A DNA stretch of 64,000 bases from Aquarana catesbeiana (Eukaryota; Chordata; Amphibia; Anura; Ranidae). The position numbers and the translations under genes are program-made. How positions within the stretch are numbered: position 1 is the first letter of the stretch; every line of letters starts with the position of its first letter. The stretch is from the NCBI RefSeq assembly GCF_042186555.1, contig NC_133328.1, positions 501,049,106-501,113,105 of the forward strand, read 5' to 3'. Positions 11,094 through 21,489 of this stretch are shown here, one piece after another. A model generated the notes under the pieces. The model was not told where the DNA came from, made no database searches, and saw nothing but the letters and a program-made list of their open reading frames with translations.

Positions 11094-11555
11094 GGCTGGA
11101 TTCACACCTATGCATGTTGCTTTTGGGCGTTTTTGGAGGTTTTTTTTTCATGCTTGCCATGTTTTTGAGCAGCGTTTTTGCCGCGATTTTGCCGCGATTT
11201 GCGTTTTGCGTTTTTTTTTTTTACAGTTTTTTTTACAGTCTTAAAAAAAATTAAAAAAAAAAAAAAAATTAAAAAAAAAAAAAAAACGGCAAAAACGCAT
11301 CAAAAACGCACCAAAAACGCATCAAAAACGCTGCAAAAACGATGCACTTGCGTTTTTGATGCTTGTCCATTGAAATCCATTACATGCAAAACGCTGCTTT
11401 TTGCATGAAAAAAAGTCCCCGACCCTTTCCAAAAATGCAGAGAAACAAAAAGGCATTGATGTGAACATGTTCCATAGGAACCCATGTTAAAAAATTCCCG
11501 TGCATTTCTGCAAAATGCAAAATGCATCAAAAAACGCGCTAGTGTGAATGGAGCC
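11094..11555. mobile_element. Second Harbinger-type MITE, chained to the first
   Basis: It starts GGCTGGATTCACACC and ends GTGTGAATGGAGCC, with TAA at 11091-11093 and 11556-11558. The interior has a long poly-T/poly-A stretch (about 11210-11286) flanked by inverted cgtttttgc / gcaaaaacg blocks, so it too can fold back. The left TAA is shared with the previous MITE. Confidence 0.65.
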
Positions 11556-11879
11556 TAAATGACGATTGCCATTTAATTGTTTCTTTCTTTTTGTGGCTAG
11601 TTTTATCATGCTTATAATCAGATGTATTTGATATTAATATAAATAAAAACATAATTTACAAATGAACTGATCCTTTCAGTAAGATCGAAGCTAAGTAAAT
11701 GATTTTTAGTAGCTTAGTTGTGCCTCTAAAAATCAACACCAATTAATCACTAAAAAGTAATTGATTGGTAACAGCTGGAACAAGTGCCTTCCTATGATGT
11801 AAGTTGTACAAGAAGCATGCAGTAGCCATATATCACAAATAATTGCAGCATTGTAAGGTTATATAATATTATTCTTCCT

Positions 11880-11990
11880 GTATTGAATTGTATTGTACTT
11901 GTACTGTCCTCCCTAATGTTGTAAAGCGCTGCGTAAACTGTCGGCGCTATATAAATCCTGTATAATAATAATAATAATAATTATTATTCT
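11880..11990 (+). repeat. L2/CR1-like LINE 3' end
   Basis: The sequence gtaaagcgctgcgtaaactg, then ggcgctatataaat, then an ATA-rich simple repeat tail, is the typical 3' end of L2-like LINEs. Similar copies are at 14590 (reverse) and 19535. Confidence 0.6.
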
Positions 11991-12560
11991 TTATTAAATG
12001 CTACTTGTGTAGCTTACACAATAGGGAGACAATTTCTCTAATGGTTAATAAATGATTGGTATTAATTATAGTAGGTATAGTATAAATCACACAAGTAGCA
12101 TGCAGTACTGTTATATCACAAACAATTGCAGCATTATGCCGTCACATAATTTATTGGTATCCTGTGTGGTTGATAATTTTAGTTGATTAAAAATTGAAGA
12201 GTATAGCTTTGGTGTAAAGTTCAGTAGATCTCTGACTATGTTCAGTACAAAATAAGGGATAGGATGTGCAGTTAAATTTCACAATCAAAGTTCGACCCCA
12301 GCTTACACAGTTTCAGTTGCAGCTGTTGTGTTGTATATGGCCAAATTAATTTATTTAAATATTTATTACAGGTAGCTATATACCGCCATCAATTTATGCA
12401 GCGCTTCACATATATATTACACCTTCACATCCGTCCCTATTCTCAAGGAGCTCACAATCTAAAGTTCCTAGCTCACATACATACACATACTAGGGCCAAT
12501 TTTTGACAGGATCCAATTAACTTCTCAACATGTCCCTAGAGTGTGAGAGGAAACTGGATT
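11991..12560. other. No gene; small retroposon traces
   Basis: Mostly AT-rich unrecognised DNA. 12370-12520 contains gcagcgcttcacat and ggagctcacaatcta, a SINE/LINE 3'-end flavour also seen at 14640-14730. No coding sequence. Confidence 0.35.
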
Positions 12561-12564
12561 ACCT

Positions 12565-12700
12565 GGAGAACCTAATCCGGCCATAGATGGATCAAATCTC
12601 TGCTGAACCGGCTGAGATTTGATCCATCTATGGGCAGGTTGGTTGTACTGAAGTCAATCCATCGATCGACTTCAGTACAATCATCCTGTCTTATTTTAGG
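12565..12700. repeat. MITE fragment (gatttgatccatctatgg)
   Basis: It contains adjacent inverted phrases gatggatcaaatctc and gagatttgatccatc, and gatcgacttcagtacaa with its complement. These resemble the ends of the MITE at 15243-15920. Confidence 0.45.
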
Positions 12701-12719
12701 CATGCAATTACTGTTGGTG

Positions 12720-13175
12720 AGCACAGAGGACCAAAGCTCACTGGGGGGGAGAGCACTGGGGGGTTGGAGAGCACTGGGGGGATGGAGAGCACTGGGGGCA
12801 GAGAGCACAGGGGGGCCAGAGAGCATAGGAGGGTTTGGAGAGCACTGGGGTGGTTGGGGAGCACTAGGGGGGCTAGAGAGCACTAAGGGGCAGAGAGCAC
12901 AGGGGAGCCGGAGAGCACAGTGGGGGGGGCGGAGAGCACAGGGGGGGCCAGAGAGCACTGGAGTGAGTCTGAGAGCATGGGGGGCTGGAGAGAAATGGGG
13001 GGCTGGAGAGCACAGTGGAGTGGAGAGCATGGAGGGCTTAGAGCATGGGGGGCTGGAGAGCATGGGGGGCCGGATAGCATGGGATGGGGGGCAGAGAACA
13101 CTGTGGGGCTGTGGAGAACGCTGTGGGGCTGGAGAGCACAGGGGCACCTGAAATCACAGGAGCAGAGAGCCCTGG
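12720..13175. repeat. G-rich minisatellite, ~19-bp unit
   Basis: More than 20 degenerate units of the form gagagcactggggggctgga. The runs of four to eight G on the + strand could form quadruplexes. Long glycine-rich or proline-rich open frames on both strands are by-products of the repeat and are not annotated as genes. Confidence 0.9.
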
Positions 13176-13194
13176 GGAGGGCATCAGAGAGAGA

Positions 13195-13665
13195 GGGGTG
13201 GGAACTGGGAGGTGCCCCCTTGTTAATGGGGGCTTCCAGATTATGATAAGCCCCCTGACTGCAGACCCCTACAACCACTGCCCAAAGTTGTCGGGAGGAG
13301 GCCCTTGTTCCCATCAACATGGGGACAAGGTGCTTTGGGGTGGGGGATGCAGAGCCCCCCTGCCCTAAAGCACCCACACTTCCATGTTGAGGGCATGTGG
13401 CCTGGTATAGTCCAGGGGGGGGGGCGCTCGCCAATCCCCCCTTTTCCTGACCTGCCGGGCTGCATGCTCAGATAAGGGTCTGGTATGGTTTTGGGGGGAC
13501 CTATGCCTCTTTTTTTTTTTTGTGGGGTTCTCCCTCAAGATCCATACCAGACTCAAAGGTCCTGGTATGGATCTGGGGGGGACCTCACGTCGTTTTTGTT
13601 TAAATTTTTTTGACGTGGGGTTCCCCCTCAAGATGCATACTAGACTAAAATTCGGATCCCGTTCA
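13195..13665. mobile_element. Partial copy of the foldback family
   Basis: It has the block from ccccttgttaatgggggcttccagat through ccatgttgagggcatgtggcctggta to gggtctggtatgg, then two ggtctggtatgga hairpin units. Only one outer arm is present. Confidence 0.6.
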
Positions 13666-14589
13666 TTTAATTCGCACTTGAAGTCGCAGGGCAAAGTTGG
13701 ATCAGAAGTCGTGTAATTTCTGTGTCGGAACAGCCTGAATCAACTTGCAAGCTTCCTAATCAGTTGTGTTGGCTTTATCTCTTCCTTTGCTTTATTATGA
13801 ATTAGTAATGACACCAATCACAGTGATGGGCCAATAGTAAGGAGGAAAGTAGCGGAAGGATATAGACCAGTAAGTAAACTTGATTGGTTGTTTGCAGTAC
13901 AGAGTACTTGGTGCTCTAGGTATTATAGGTGTTATATAGGACATCCAAGGTAGCACTCAGGAACCTAGATGTGCCTGCTAATTGTTGTGCCTCCCCCACC
14001 ACCACCACCCAAGTTTCACTTGAAAAATAATCAGTCAGTGCATATTATGACAAATATAACCTTTAAGAGTAAACATGCTCAGTCTAGTTAGGGAATGATG
14101 GTATTTAAAAGATACCATAATATCATTATCCTGAAATAACACAATATGAAATCATGATGAACTCAAGTAGAACTGGTTGCACAGCACGTTATGATTCTGT
14201 ATATTCAACATTAACAAGCGAAAAGGCTATGTATTAAGTCTAATTATTATAGATGGTTAGATTTAAAATGTGGAACCTCTCCAATGTCGTTCTCATCTTT
14301 AGAAGCATAAACAAATATTTTGTATTTCTACATAGAGTCACATTAAAAATGTTTAATGACATAGATCCAATGAACAATGTATAATCCTGCATGCATTTGC
14401 AATACACATATTTACTTATCCCCATTCTCAGAGGAGGTTTACTAGCAACTAAACAGGATACCAATATTTCTTTGGGTTGTGGAAGTAAATCGGAGAACCC
14501 TGATGAATTCATGCAAATAAAAGTGCACTTCTGCCTTTCAACCACTAGGAGTCTGAACCAGGACACTATCTGCATGGAGTTTGCATGTT
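13666..14589. other. No gene recognised
   Basis: AT-rich DNA. The open frames at 14240-14597 show no known motif. Confidence 0.4.
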
Positions 14590-14955
14590 ATTATTAGTAT
14601 TATTATACAGGATTTATTTAGCACCGACAGTTTACACAACGCTTTACAACTTGAGGGTAGACAGTACAACTACAGTACAACCACTTTAATACAGTAGAAA
14701 TCAGAGAGTCCTGCTCATAAGAGCTTACAATCTAGGAGGGAGGTTCAAGAGACACAAGAGTTAATAACTGTGGGGATGTGCTGATGGAGAAAACAAATGT
14801 ACAGTTATTAGATGAGGTCAGATAGGCTTCTCTGAAGAGATGAGGATTCGGGGATCGTCTGAAAGTGGATAAAGTAGGAGATAGTCGGACAGATTGGGGT
14901 AGAGCATTTCAGAGGATGGGAGAGGCTCGGGAGAAGTCCTGGAGGCAAGCATGGG
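14590..14955 (-). repeat. LINE 3' region (L2/CR1-like), minus strand
   Basis: It begins with a TTA-rich tail, then the complement of the gtaaagcgctgtgtaaact... signature. This is followed by agagcttacaatctaggagg and a long 3'-UTR-like block (gatcgtctgaaagtggataaag). It is read as the 3' end of a minus-strand LINE. The reading frames are not retained. Confidence 0.5.
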
Positions 14956-15242
14956 AAGAATGTTCTCCCTATGCTTGCATTAATTTCCTCCGCGTACTCT
15001 GGGTTCAACCATATCATCAGTGCAGTGTATGTACTGAAGATGGCCAAATAACTTGAAGCTGTATGCGGTGTGGAATTAATGGCTCTATAATATCAGACTT
15101 CATTTGCACTATACACCAGCAGTTCTGGATCTGAAAAGCAATGATTTGCATGTCTCTGCCCACTGACCTGAAATAGGGAATACTCCTCTTATTGTGTGGA
15201 TATGTGGTGGAATGAGACATGTGAATACCTTCTGTTTTATTA

Positions 15243-15926
15243 AGGCTGGCCATACATGGTTTGAACCGTAAATGGGCAGGCTGAATGTACCAAGTTGATC
15301 AATCAGCCTGCCAGATTCTCTTGCGATTATTGCTAAGGGCTGCTATTGCTGCTAGCGATAATCACTATCTACTTCCAGCAGTGAAGGCTTCCCTCACTTA
15401 TACCCGCCCCCCGGGAGAAGACAATTGCTGATTCCCCTGTCAACACTGTCTGTGTTGATAGGGGAATCATGCAAATGTTATTCCTACAACCCATGATTTC
15501 AGGAAAGAAATTTGCACAGTATATAAGGCTTTACTGTGCCCCATAGACTCTAAAGACATGCTGGTAGGTTAATTGTCTCCTCTAAAATAGTCCCAGTATG
15601 TGTATGTATGCATGTGAGATAGAGAACTAAGGCCCTCCATAGACGGAGCAAATTTCTTCCCAGCAACCATGAGTTCCCCCATCAACACAGACAATGTTGA
15701 TGGAGAATCCCTCCCGTGGAGCCATTGTGTTCTCCTGGCGGTTTCGGGGGGTGGGGGAAGCCATCCCCACTGGGAGAACACAGTGATTATTGCTAGCGGC
15801 TATAACAGCTGCTAGCAATGATCTCATGCAAATTCCAGCAGGCTGGTTGTACCCATATTGATTGATCGATCAGCTTGGGTACATTCAGCCTGCCCATACA
15901 TGATTCGAATCTCAGCCGGTTACTGG
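15243..15926. mobile_element. MITE (GGCTGGCCATACATG ends)
   Basis: The left end is ggctggccatacatggtttgaa and near the right end lies its rough complement gcctgcccatacatgattcgaat. Inverted blocks gggcaggctgaatgtacc / gggtacattcagcctgccc and two gattattgctag repeats add symmetry. The right edge is broken by the LTR at 15927. Confidence 0.5.
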
Positions 15927-16185
15927 TGTAGCACCCTGGAGTTTAGGAAGGGATGCTCCTCAAAACGTACTTGCCAGGAATAGTTATCCTGGTTGATTAT
16001 TAGAGATCTATTGATTTCTTCCTAAGTTTGGCCTTGTTGCACTTTTCTCTTCTACCACTAGGTGGCCGGTACTTGGTGGTACTAGATACGAGAAGGGCAA
16101 CACAAGGTCAGATTATGGGTATATGGGGTATCTCAGGCAATGGGCAGGTGTTTTCTTGAATCCATTGGCCTGCTGGGAGACCCTA

Positions 16186-17821
16186 CAGTGGGGACGGAAA
16201 GTATTCAGACCCCCTTAAATTTTTCACTCTTTGTTATATTGCAGCCATTTGCTAAAATCATTTAAGTTCATTTTTTTCCTCATTAATGTACACACAGCAC
16301 CCCATATTGACAGAAAAACACAGAATTGTTGACACTTTTGCAGATTTATTAAAAAAGAAAAACTGAAATATCACATGGTCCTAAGTATTCAGACCCTTTG
16401 CTCAGTATTTAGTAGAAGCACCCTTTTGATCTAATACAGCCATGAGTCTTTTTGGGAAAGATGCAACAAGTTTTTCACACCTGGATTTGGGGATCCTCTG
16501 CCATTCCTCCTTGCAGATCCTCTCCAGTTCTGTCAGGTTGGATGGTAAACGTTGGTGGACAACCATTTTTAAGTCTCTCCAGAGATGCTCAATTGGGTTT
16601 AAGTCAGGGCTCTGGCTGGGCCATTCAAGAACAGTCACAGAGTTGTTGGGAAGCCACTACTTCGTTATTTTAGCTGTGTGTTTAGGGTCATTGTCTTGTT
16701 GGAAGGTAAACCTTCGACCCAGTTTGAGGTCCTGAGCACTCTGGAGAAGGTTTTGGTCCAGGATATCCCTGTACTTGGCCGCATTCATCTTTCCCTCGTT
16801 TGCAACCAGTTGCCCTGTCCCTGCAGCTGGAAAAAACACCCCCACAGCATGATGCTGCCACCACCATGCTTCACTGTTGGGACTGTATTGGACAGGTGAT
16901 GAGCAGTGCCTGGTTTTCTCCACACATACCACTTAGAATTAAGGCCAAAAAGTTCTATCTTGGTCTCATCAGACCAAAGAATCTTATTTCTCACCATCTT
17001 GGAGTCCTTCAGGTGTTTTTTAGCAAACTCCATGCGGGCTTTCATGTGTCTTGCACTGAGGAGAGGCTTCCGTTGGGCCACTTTGCCATAAAGCCCTGAC
17101 TGGTGGAGGGCTGCAGTGATGGTTGCCTTTCTACAACTTTCTCCCATCTCCTGACTGCATCTCTGGAGCTCAGCCACAGTGATCTTTGGGTTCTTCTTTA
17201 CCTCTCTCACCAAGGCTTTTCTCCCCCGAGAGCTCAATTTGGCCAGACGGCCAGCTATAGGAAGGGTTTTGGTCGTCCCAAACGTCTTCCATTTAAGGAT
17301 TATGCAGGCCACTGTGCTCTTAGGAACCTTAAGTGCAGCAGAATTTTTTTGTAACCTTGGCCAGATCTGTGTCTTGCCACAATTCTGTCTCTGAGCTCTT
17401 CAGGCAGTTTCTTTGACCTCATGATTTTCATTTGCTCTGACATGCACTGTGAGCTGTAAGGTCTTATATAGACAGGTGTGTGGCTTTCCTAATCAAGTCC
17501 AATCAGTATAATCAAACACAGCTGGACTCAAATGAAGGTGTAGAACCATCTCAAGGATGATCAGAAGAAATGGACAGCACCTGAGTTAAATATATGAGTG
17601 TCACAGCAAAAAGTCTGAATACTTAGGACCATGCGATATTTCAGTTTTTCTTTTTTAATAAATCTGCAAAAATGTCAACAATTCTGTGTTTTCCTGTCAA
17701 TATGGGGTGCTGTGTGTACATTAATGAGGAAAAAAATGAACTTAAATGATTTTAGCAAATGGCTGCAATATAACAACGAGTGAAAAATTTAAGGGGGTCT
17801 GAATACTTTCCATCCCCACTG
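16186..17821 (-). mobile_element. Tc1-like transposon (CAGTGGGGACGGAAAGTATT ends), 1636 bp
   Basis: The ends CAGTGGGGACGGAAAGTATT and its near-complement are flanked by TA (16184-16185, 17822-17823). The long TIRs extend over 200 bases to the ggtcctaagtattcagacc motif. Removing it restores the LTR sequence seen at 35400. The ends and transposase match a Tc1-like family known from fishes and frogs, for which horizontal spread has been argued. The gene lies on the minus strand. Confidence 0.92.
16402..17431 (-). pseudogene. Tc1-like transposase, minus strand, two frameshifts and a stop
   Basis: The start codon at 17431 opens [18 protein letters not shown], a usual Tc1 N-terminus. A one-base change in an A run near 17340 shifts the frame into [26 protein letters not shown]. 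The first catalytic Asp is in [10 protein letters not shown] second frameshift near 16790 precedes NAAKYRDIL, and QQDNDPKHT gives the second Asp. A TAG at 16657 interrupts, and the third segment gives the Glu in SPDLNPIEH and the terminal GASTKY. All DD34E residues are visible, so the lesions, not active-site decay, inactivate it. Confidence 0.92.
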
Positions 17822-18587
17822 TATATATTTTAGGGTGGAGTCAGGTGACTGTGTTCTGTGCCACCTGGACGACTGTCTGGGTGGACATGTGTTGTATTGC
17901 CCGGGCTGCTAGGCTGGAGATTGGGCCTATCCTGGTCACATCTGGCTGCTAGGCTGTCTGAGGCCCTATCTAGAAGCAAGAGAGTAGCTCAGGGTTGGGA
18001 CTGCGGCTTGCAGTCCAACCAAAAGTAACGATTCTGTCGGCCAGAGAACCTGTCATGGTTGGAGGTAGAGGGGAAGCTGTCACCACTAAGGGACCAAGCA
18101 CCTTATTACCAGGGACCACAGTGAGTAACTGAAGCATGTCCCGGAGCAGCATTCTCACCAACCGATGATCAGTCGATGAAGAATTGGGAAACTTCAGTGG
18201 GTATCAAGCCAGGGACCCAGCCAGCGGAGGTGATGCTTGCAGAGCAGCCTTGTGTGTTAGGAACTGTTAAAGACTGTTGCCATAGGGGACAGCATTCCTG
18301 CACATGCAGATCTGGCGTCTTGCTGGATGCCTTTCCCTGCATGGCTGTCCTCCTAGTAAAGTCTCGGAGTCTGCCATTTGAACTTGCAACTACCCAAGGG
18401 TGTCCTGGCCCTAACCCTCTCTTCCCCAAAAGTTTGTTAAGAGAAGTAAACTCTCTTTTGCATTCAAGAAGTGTCTGGTGCCCAATAACTTGAACCCACT
18501 ATGCCTCACAACCCACCATATACAGAAGGATGTCAGCTATCTCTGGCCCTGGAGGTTCTCATTAGACTGAAGGAGGCCTGGGACATT

Positions 18588-19446
18588 TTCAAAAATACTA
18601 AAGCGCTGAAATGGATTTGAATGAAACTAAACTGTAAAATTGTGAAAATTATTCAATTACCAAAAACTAGTGACTGGAAGAAAACCAAATAATAAAAGCT
18701 GCAAAACTTAAAAGTGTTCAGACACCTATGATGAGCAACAAGTGAAATAATGTGTTGCGCTAATACTAACCTTCCAGTCAATCTTAAATCCAGTGCACAA
18801 TTGGTGAATAAATCAATCCCTCTAAGTGACAATAAAATTATAAAAATAAATAGATATAAGTATGGTCAGGTCAGAAACCATATATCCACTAAATCATGAT
18901 AATATGCTCCACAAAATGAATAAGCCGCAGGTTACCACCTGTGAAAATAAATAAATAAATGGCTGCTATATATATCGTCCAATATCTAGTTCATTCAAAA
19001 AGCCCCTCTTATAATTATAGCTTGAAGCTATATGTTGATAGCCGTTCTTAATTGTAGAAGATTATACACTGCACTGGTGTATACTATTGAACAAAATCCC
19101 ATATATGCCAAAGTTAAATCTGTTCACAAAATTCCCTTATATTGCTGTATAAAGTAAAGGGCTTACGGATGAATGTTCTTAGTTACCACGCATACATGAA
19201 ATAAAAAGAAGAGACATCACTGCGCAATGAATGAAGTATGAATTGCTTTAAGCTAGAAACACTTCACTGGATACACTCACATGAGACTGGATAGTTAGTG
19301 CCTGGATAGAAAACAATCAGCCGCTTGGGGCGCAGTGAGTCCTCACACCGCTAGTATCGAGCTGTTGAACAGCCTCAATGCTGTACGTCACTGACTCCTC
19401 CTACGCGTTGTGTCACCCGACACGTGACTTTTTCAAGGTTGGTCTT
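18588..19446 (-). mobile_element. Retroposon-like insert with 13-bp target duplication
   Basis: It is flanked by ggcctgggacatt at 18575-18587 and 19447-19459. It has no transposase or inverted ends. The left edge, read on the minus strand, ends cagcgctttagta, like the cagcgcggttttt edge of the snap-back element at 35828. Long target duplications point to LINE-type target-primed insertion. Confidence 0.6.
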
Positions 19447-19465
19447 GGCCTGGGACATTGCTACA

Positions 19466-20047
19466 CTGCTGAACTGGCCGAGATTAAAACCGTCTATGGA
19501 TGGCTTTAGACTGAGGGCAGGGGCTGATGTGAATATACAATATGTAAAGCGCTGCATAAACTCTTGGTGCTATATAAATACCTGTAGTAATAATAATACT
19601 ATTATTATCTAAACTGAAAACATTTAAACTCCATGCGTCCCTGGGTAGAATGAAACCGTGGAATTCAATGCTGCAAGGCATGAGTGCTAACTGCTTAGCT
19701 ACTACAGTATATTGCCCCTGCTGTGTCAAATAACTACCATACATATTTTACACAGCCTACTTAGCATCCTAATATGTTGAGCTTGTAATATTAGAGTTAA
19801 TTGGTGCCAAAGCCTTCCTAATAACACATGATACATATTATGCAATGCAATGAGCAATGCAATAAGTGGTAAACTGTTTTCCTCTGTAAGCTGCTCCCAC
19901 TTACCTCCTGAAATAAATACTGAAATTTAAATAACTTCTAAACTAAATAATGCCGAGGGTGGTTATGGATTCCCTCTATTTATTCCATATATATATTAAT
20001 TTGTCTATTCCTACAGTTAGCTAGTCTATTAAAACTCTGATAGTTAC
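19466..20047. other. MITE remainder, L2-like 3' end and unrecognised DNA
   Basis: 19466-19520 continues the MITE interrupted by the LTR. 19535-19615 has gtaaagcgctgcataaact and ggtgctatataaat with an ATA-rich tail, an L2-like 3' end. 19620-20047 shows nothing recognisable. Confidence 0.45.
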
Positions 20048-21262
20048 TGTTGATAAGCACAATGATATAAGGTTCCCTATGAAAACAAACACACTACTTA
20101 GTAAAACAACGTCTTATTTATTTCCCAAGAAAATAGGAAAATGCTAACATGAAACACTAATGGAAGATATTGCAAAGCATGTAACAATAGAACATCACAT
20201 ATACTTATCGTAAGGCTGTCCTCAAGATATTGTCTCCTCAGCTGGGCTCAAGATGATGGTAACAGAGAGAGCTCCCTGTCTCATTCAGCCCTTTTTATAC
20301 TTCAATCATACACTGTTCAGACCCAACCCCATTGCTGGCCCATCTAGAACTTTGACGAATTAACGTATTTATGGGGTAGTCCTCCTCAATATGTTATATT
20401 ACTGTCCGTCTTGCTGTATTTGTCTCTAGGGGCAGCATTGTCCATGTATCATGTCTATGTATCCTGGGTCAATCTTCAATGCCTTTGATCTCTGTAATCC
20501 ACTTTCATCAATCATCCTGCCAGTCATGGCCCTCTATAAAGCTCGCTTGCATAGTGTTGTCACATCAGACATTCAGGAGCCAAGCTTTTGTTCAAATGAA
20601 TAATCTGATATGCTACAAAGCTTTGATGTGCAACTTGTTACATTCCAAAGGCCACCTGTCTGCATTAACCAAGAAGTAAAACTCCAGAAATATGATATTA
20701 AACCATGCTGCCTTCCAACATAACCACTTTGCACCTAAAGGGCACATATCACCCTTCTTCATTGGCGGCTCCTATGGAACAGTCCATAACTGTCTTAACA
20801 TGTTGCTCTTCCCAACATGTGCTTCAGAAACAGCTCCTATGGAACAGTCCATAACTGTCTTAACGTGTTGCATTTCCCAATATGTGCTTCAGAAACAGCT
20901 CCTATGGAATAGTCCACAACGGTCTTAATGTGTTGTGCTTCCCAACATGTGCTTCTTTGCCACTGAGTGACACACCACCATAATTCTTCAGTGACAGCTT
21001 CCATGTCACCATTCTGTGTCTTCTCCTTTCTGGTATCTTCACGACGGGCTGCACTACAGGCAAGGGGTGTCCATTCACTCACCATTCACCAGCACACACT
21101 CAGAGCAACCAGCTTATTAACCAGCTTTCAGATACAGAGTCTTGAGGAGGGCCTTACTCACCTATATTACTAACGTAAAATACACATGTGTCACACTATA
21201 CCATAACATAAATCAACCCATTACCATAATATATGCATATATGTGACCCATCAAATTACGCA
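20048..21262 (-). mobile_element. 3' LTR of a minus-strand endogenous retrovirus
   Basis: Read on the minus strand, the LTR begins TGCGTAATTT right after a purine-rich tract. It carries three 65-bp direct repeats (enhancer-like, 20768-20962), a TATA box (tataaaaa, complement of 20292-20299) and an AATAAA signal (about 20114-20123). The distance from TATA to AATAAA, about 175 bp, fits an R region. The 3' edge near 20048 is uncertain because no second LTR is present for comparison. Confidence 0.65.
20768..20962 (-). repeat. Three 65-bp direct repeats in U3
   Basis: Units begin gctcctatgga at 20768, 20833 and 20898 and run through tcttaa..tgttg and cttcccaa..atgtgcttc. They differ by a few bases each. 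Tandem repeats in U3 are commonly transcription enhancers in retroviruses; that role is inferred here. Confidence 0.8.
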
Positions 21263-21280
21263 TCCCGCTCCCAACTTCCC
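21263..21280 (-). promoter_or_regulatory. Polypurine tract
   Basis: On the minus strand the run gggaagttgggagcggga sits directly before the LTR start TG. This is the expected position of the plus-strand primer of reverse transcription. Confidence 0.7.
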
Positions 21281-21286
21281 AACCTC

Positions 21287-21367
21287 CTATAATCCTTTAC
21301 TGTAAATATGGGTCGGGATTAGACAGGCTTGCTCACAATGGCCTATCCTACCGCAATTTTGGCACAT
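21287..21367 (-). CDS. Micro-ORF with a CCHC zinc knuckle between env and the 3' LTR
   Basis: An ATG-initiated frame of 26 codons contains CQNCGRIGHCEQAC (21364-21323). It matches the nucleocapsid-type zinc knuckle pattern C-x2-C-G-x2-G-H-x4-C exactly. The frame stays open upstream for about 19 codons before a stop. Zinc knuckles normally sit in Gag, at the other end of a provirus. Here the motif lies between the env stop and the polypurine tract. It may be a recombined gag fragment or an accessory reading frame. Expression is unproven. Confidence 0.5.
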   Translation of the reverse strand: MCQNCGRIGHCEQACLIPTHIYSKGL

Positions 21368-21489
21368 CTGCGGTATTTCAGGGCTCTGAACTGGCAGCAA
21401 AGCCTCTACTTGTACGAGGAGACCTTACCGTCAATTCGTCCCTCAACTTTCATAGATAAATGCAAGGTCTTCCTATATAAATGTCAAGT

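Larger units (their letters stand above)
15927..19465 (+). mobile_element. Solo LTR (family TGTAGCACCC...CTACA), split by two later insertions
   Basis: The LTR starts TGTAGCACCC (15927) and ends TTGCTACA (19465). The intact relative at 33364-34617 defines the 1.25-kb family. Here LTR sequence occupies 15927-16185, 17822-18587 and 19460-19465; the rest is a Tc1-like transposon and a retroposon. A TATA-like tatatatttt lies at the Tc1 junction. No gag-pol-env or primer site follows. Flanks give only an imperfect CTGG/CTGC duplication. Relative to 37190-37440 it lacks about 200 bp of the 3' half. Confidence 0.75.

Noticed and set aside
12572..13434. Long proline/serine-rich and glycine-rich open frames
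   Set aside because: They follow the G-rich minisatellite and mirror each other on the two strands.
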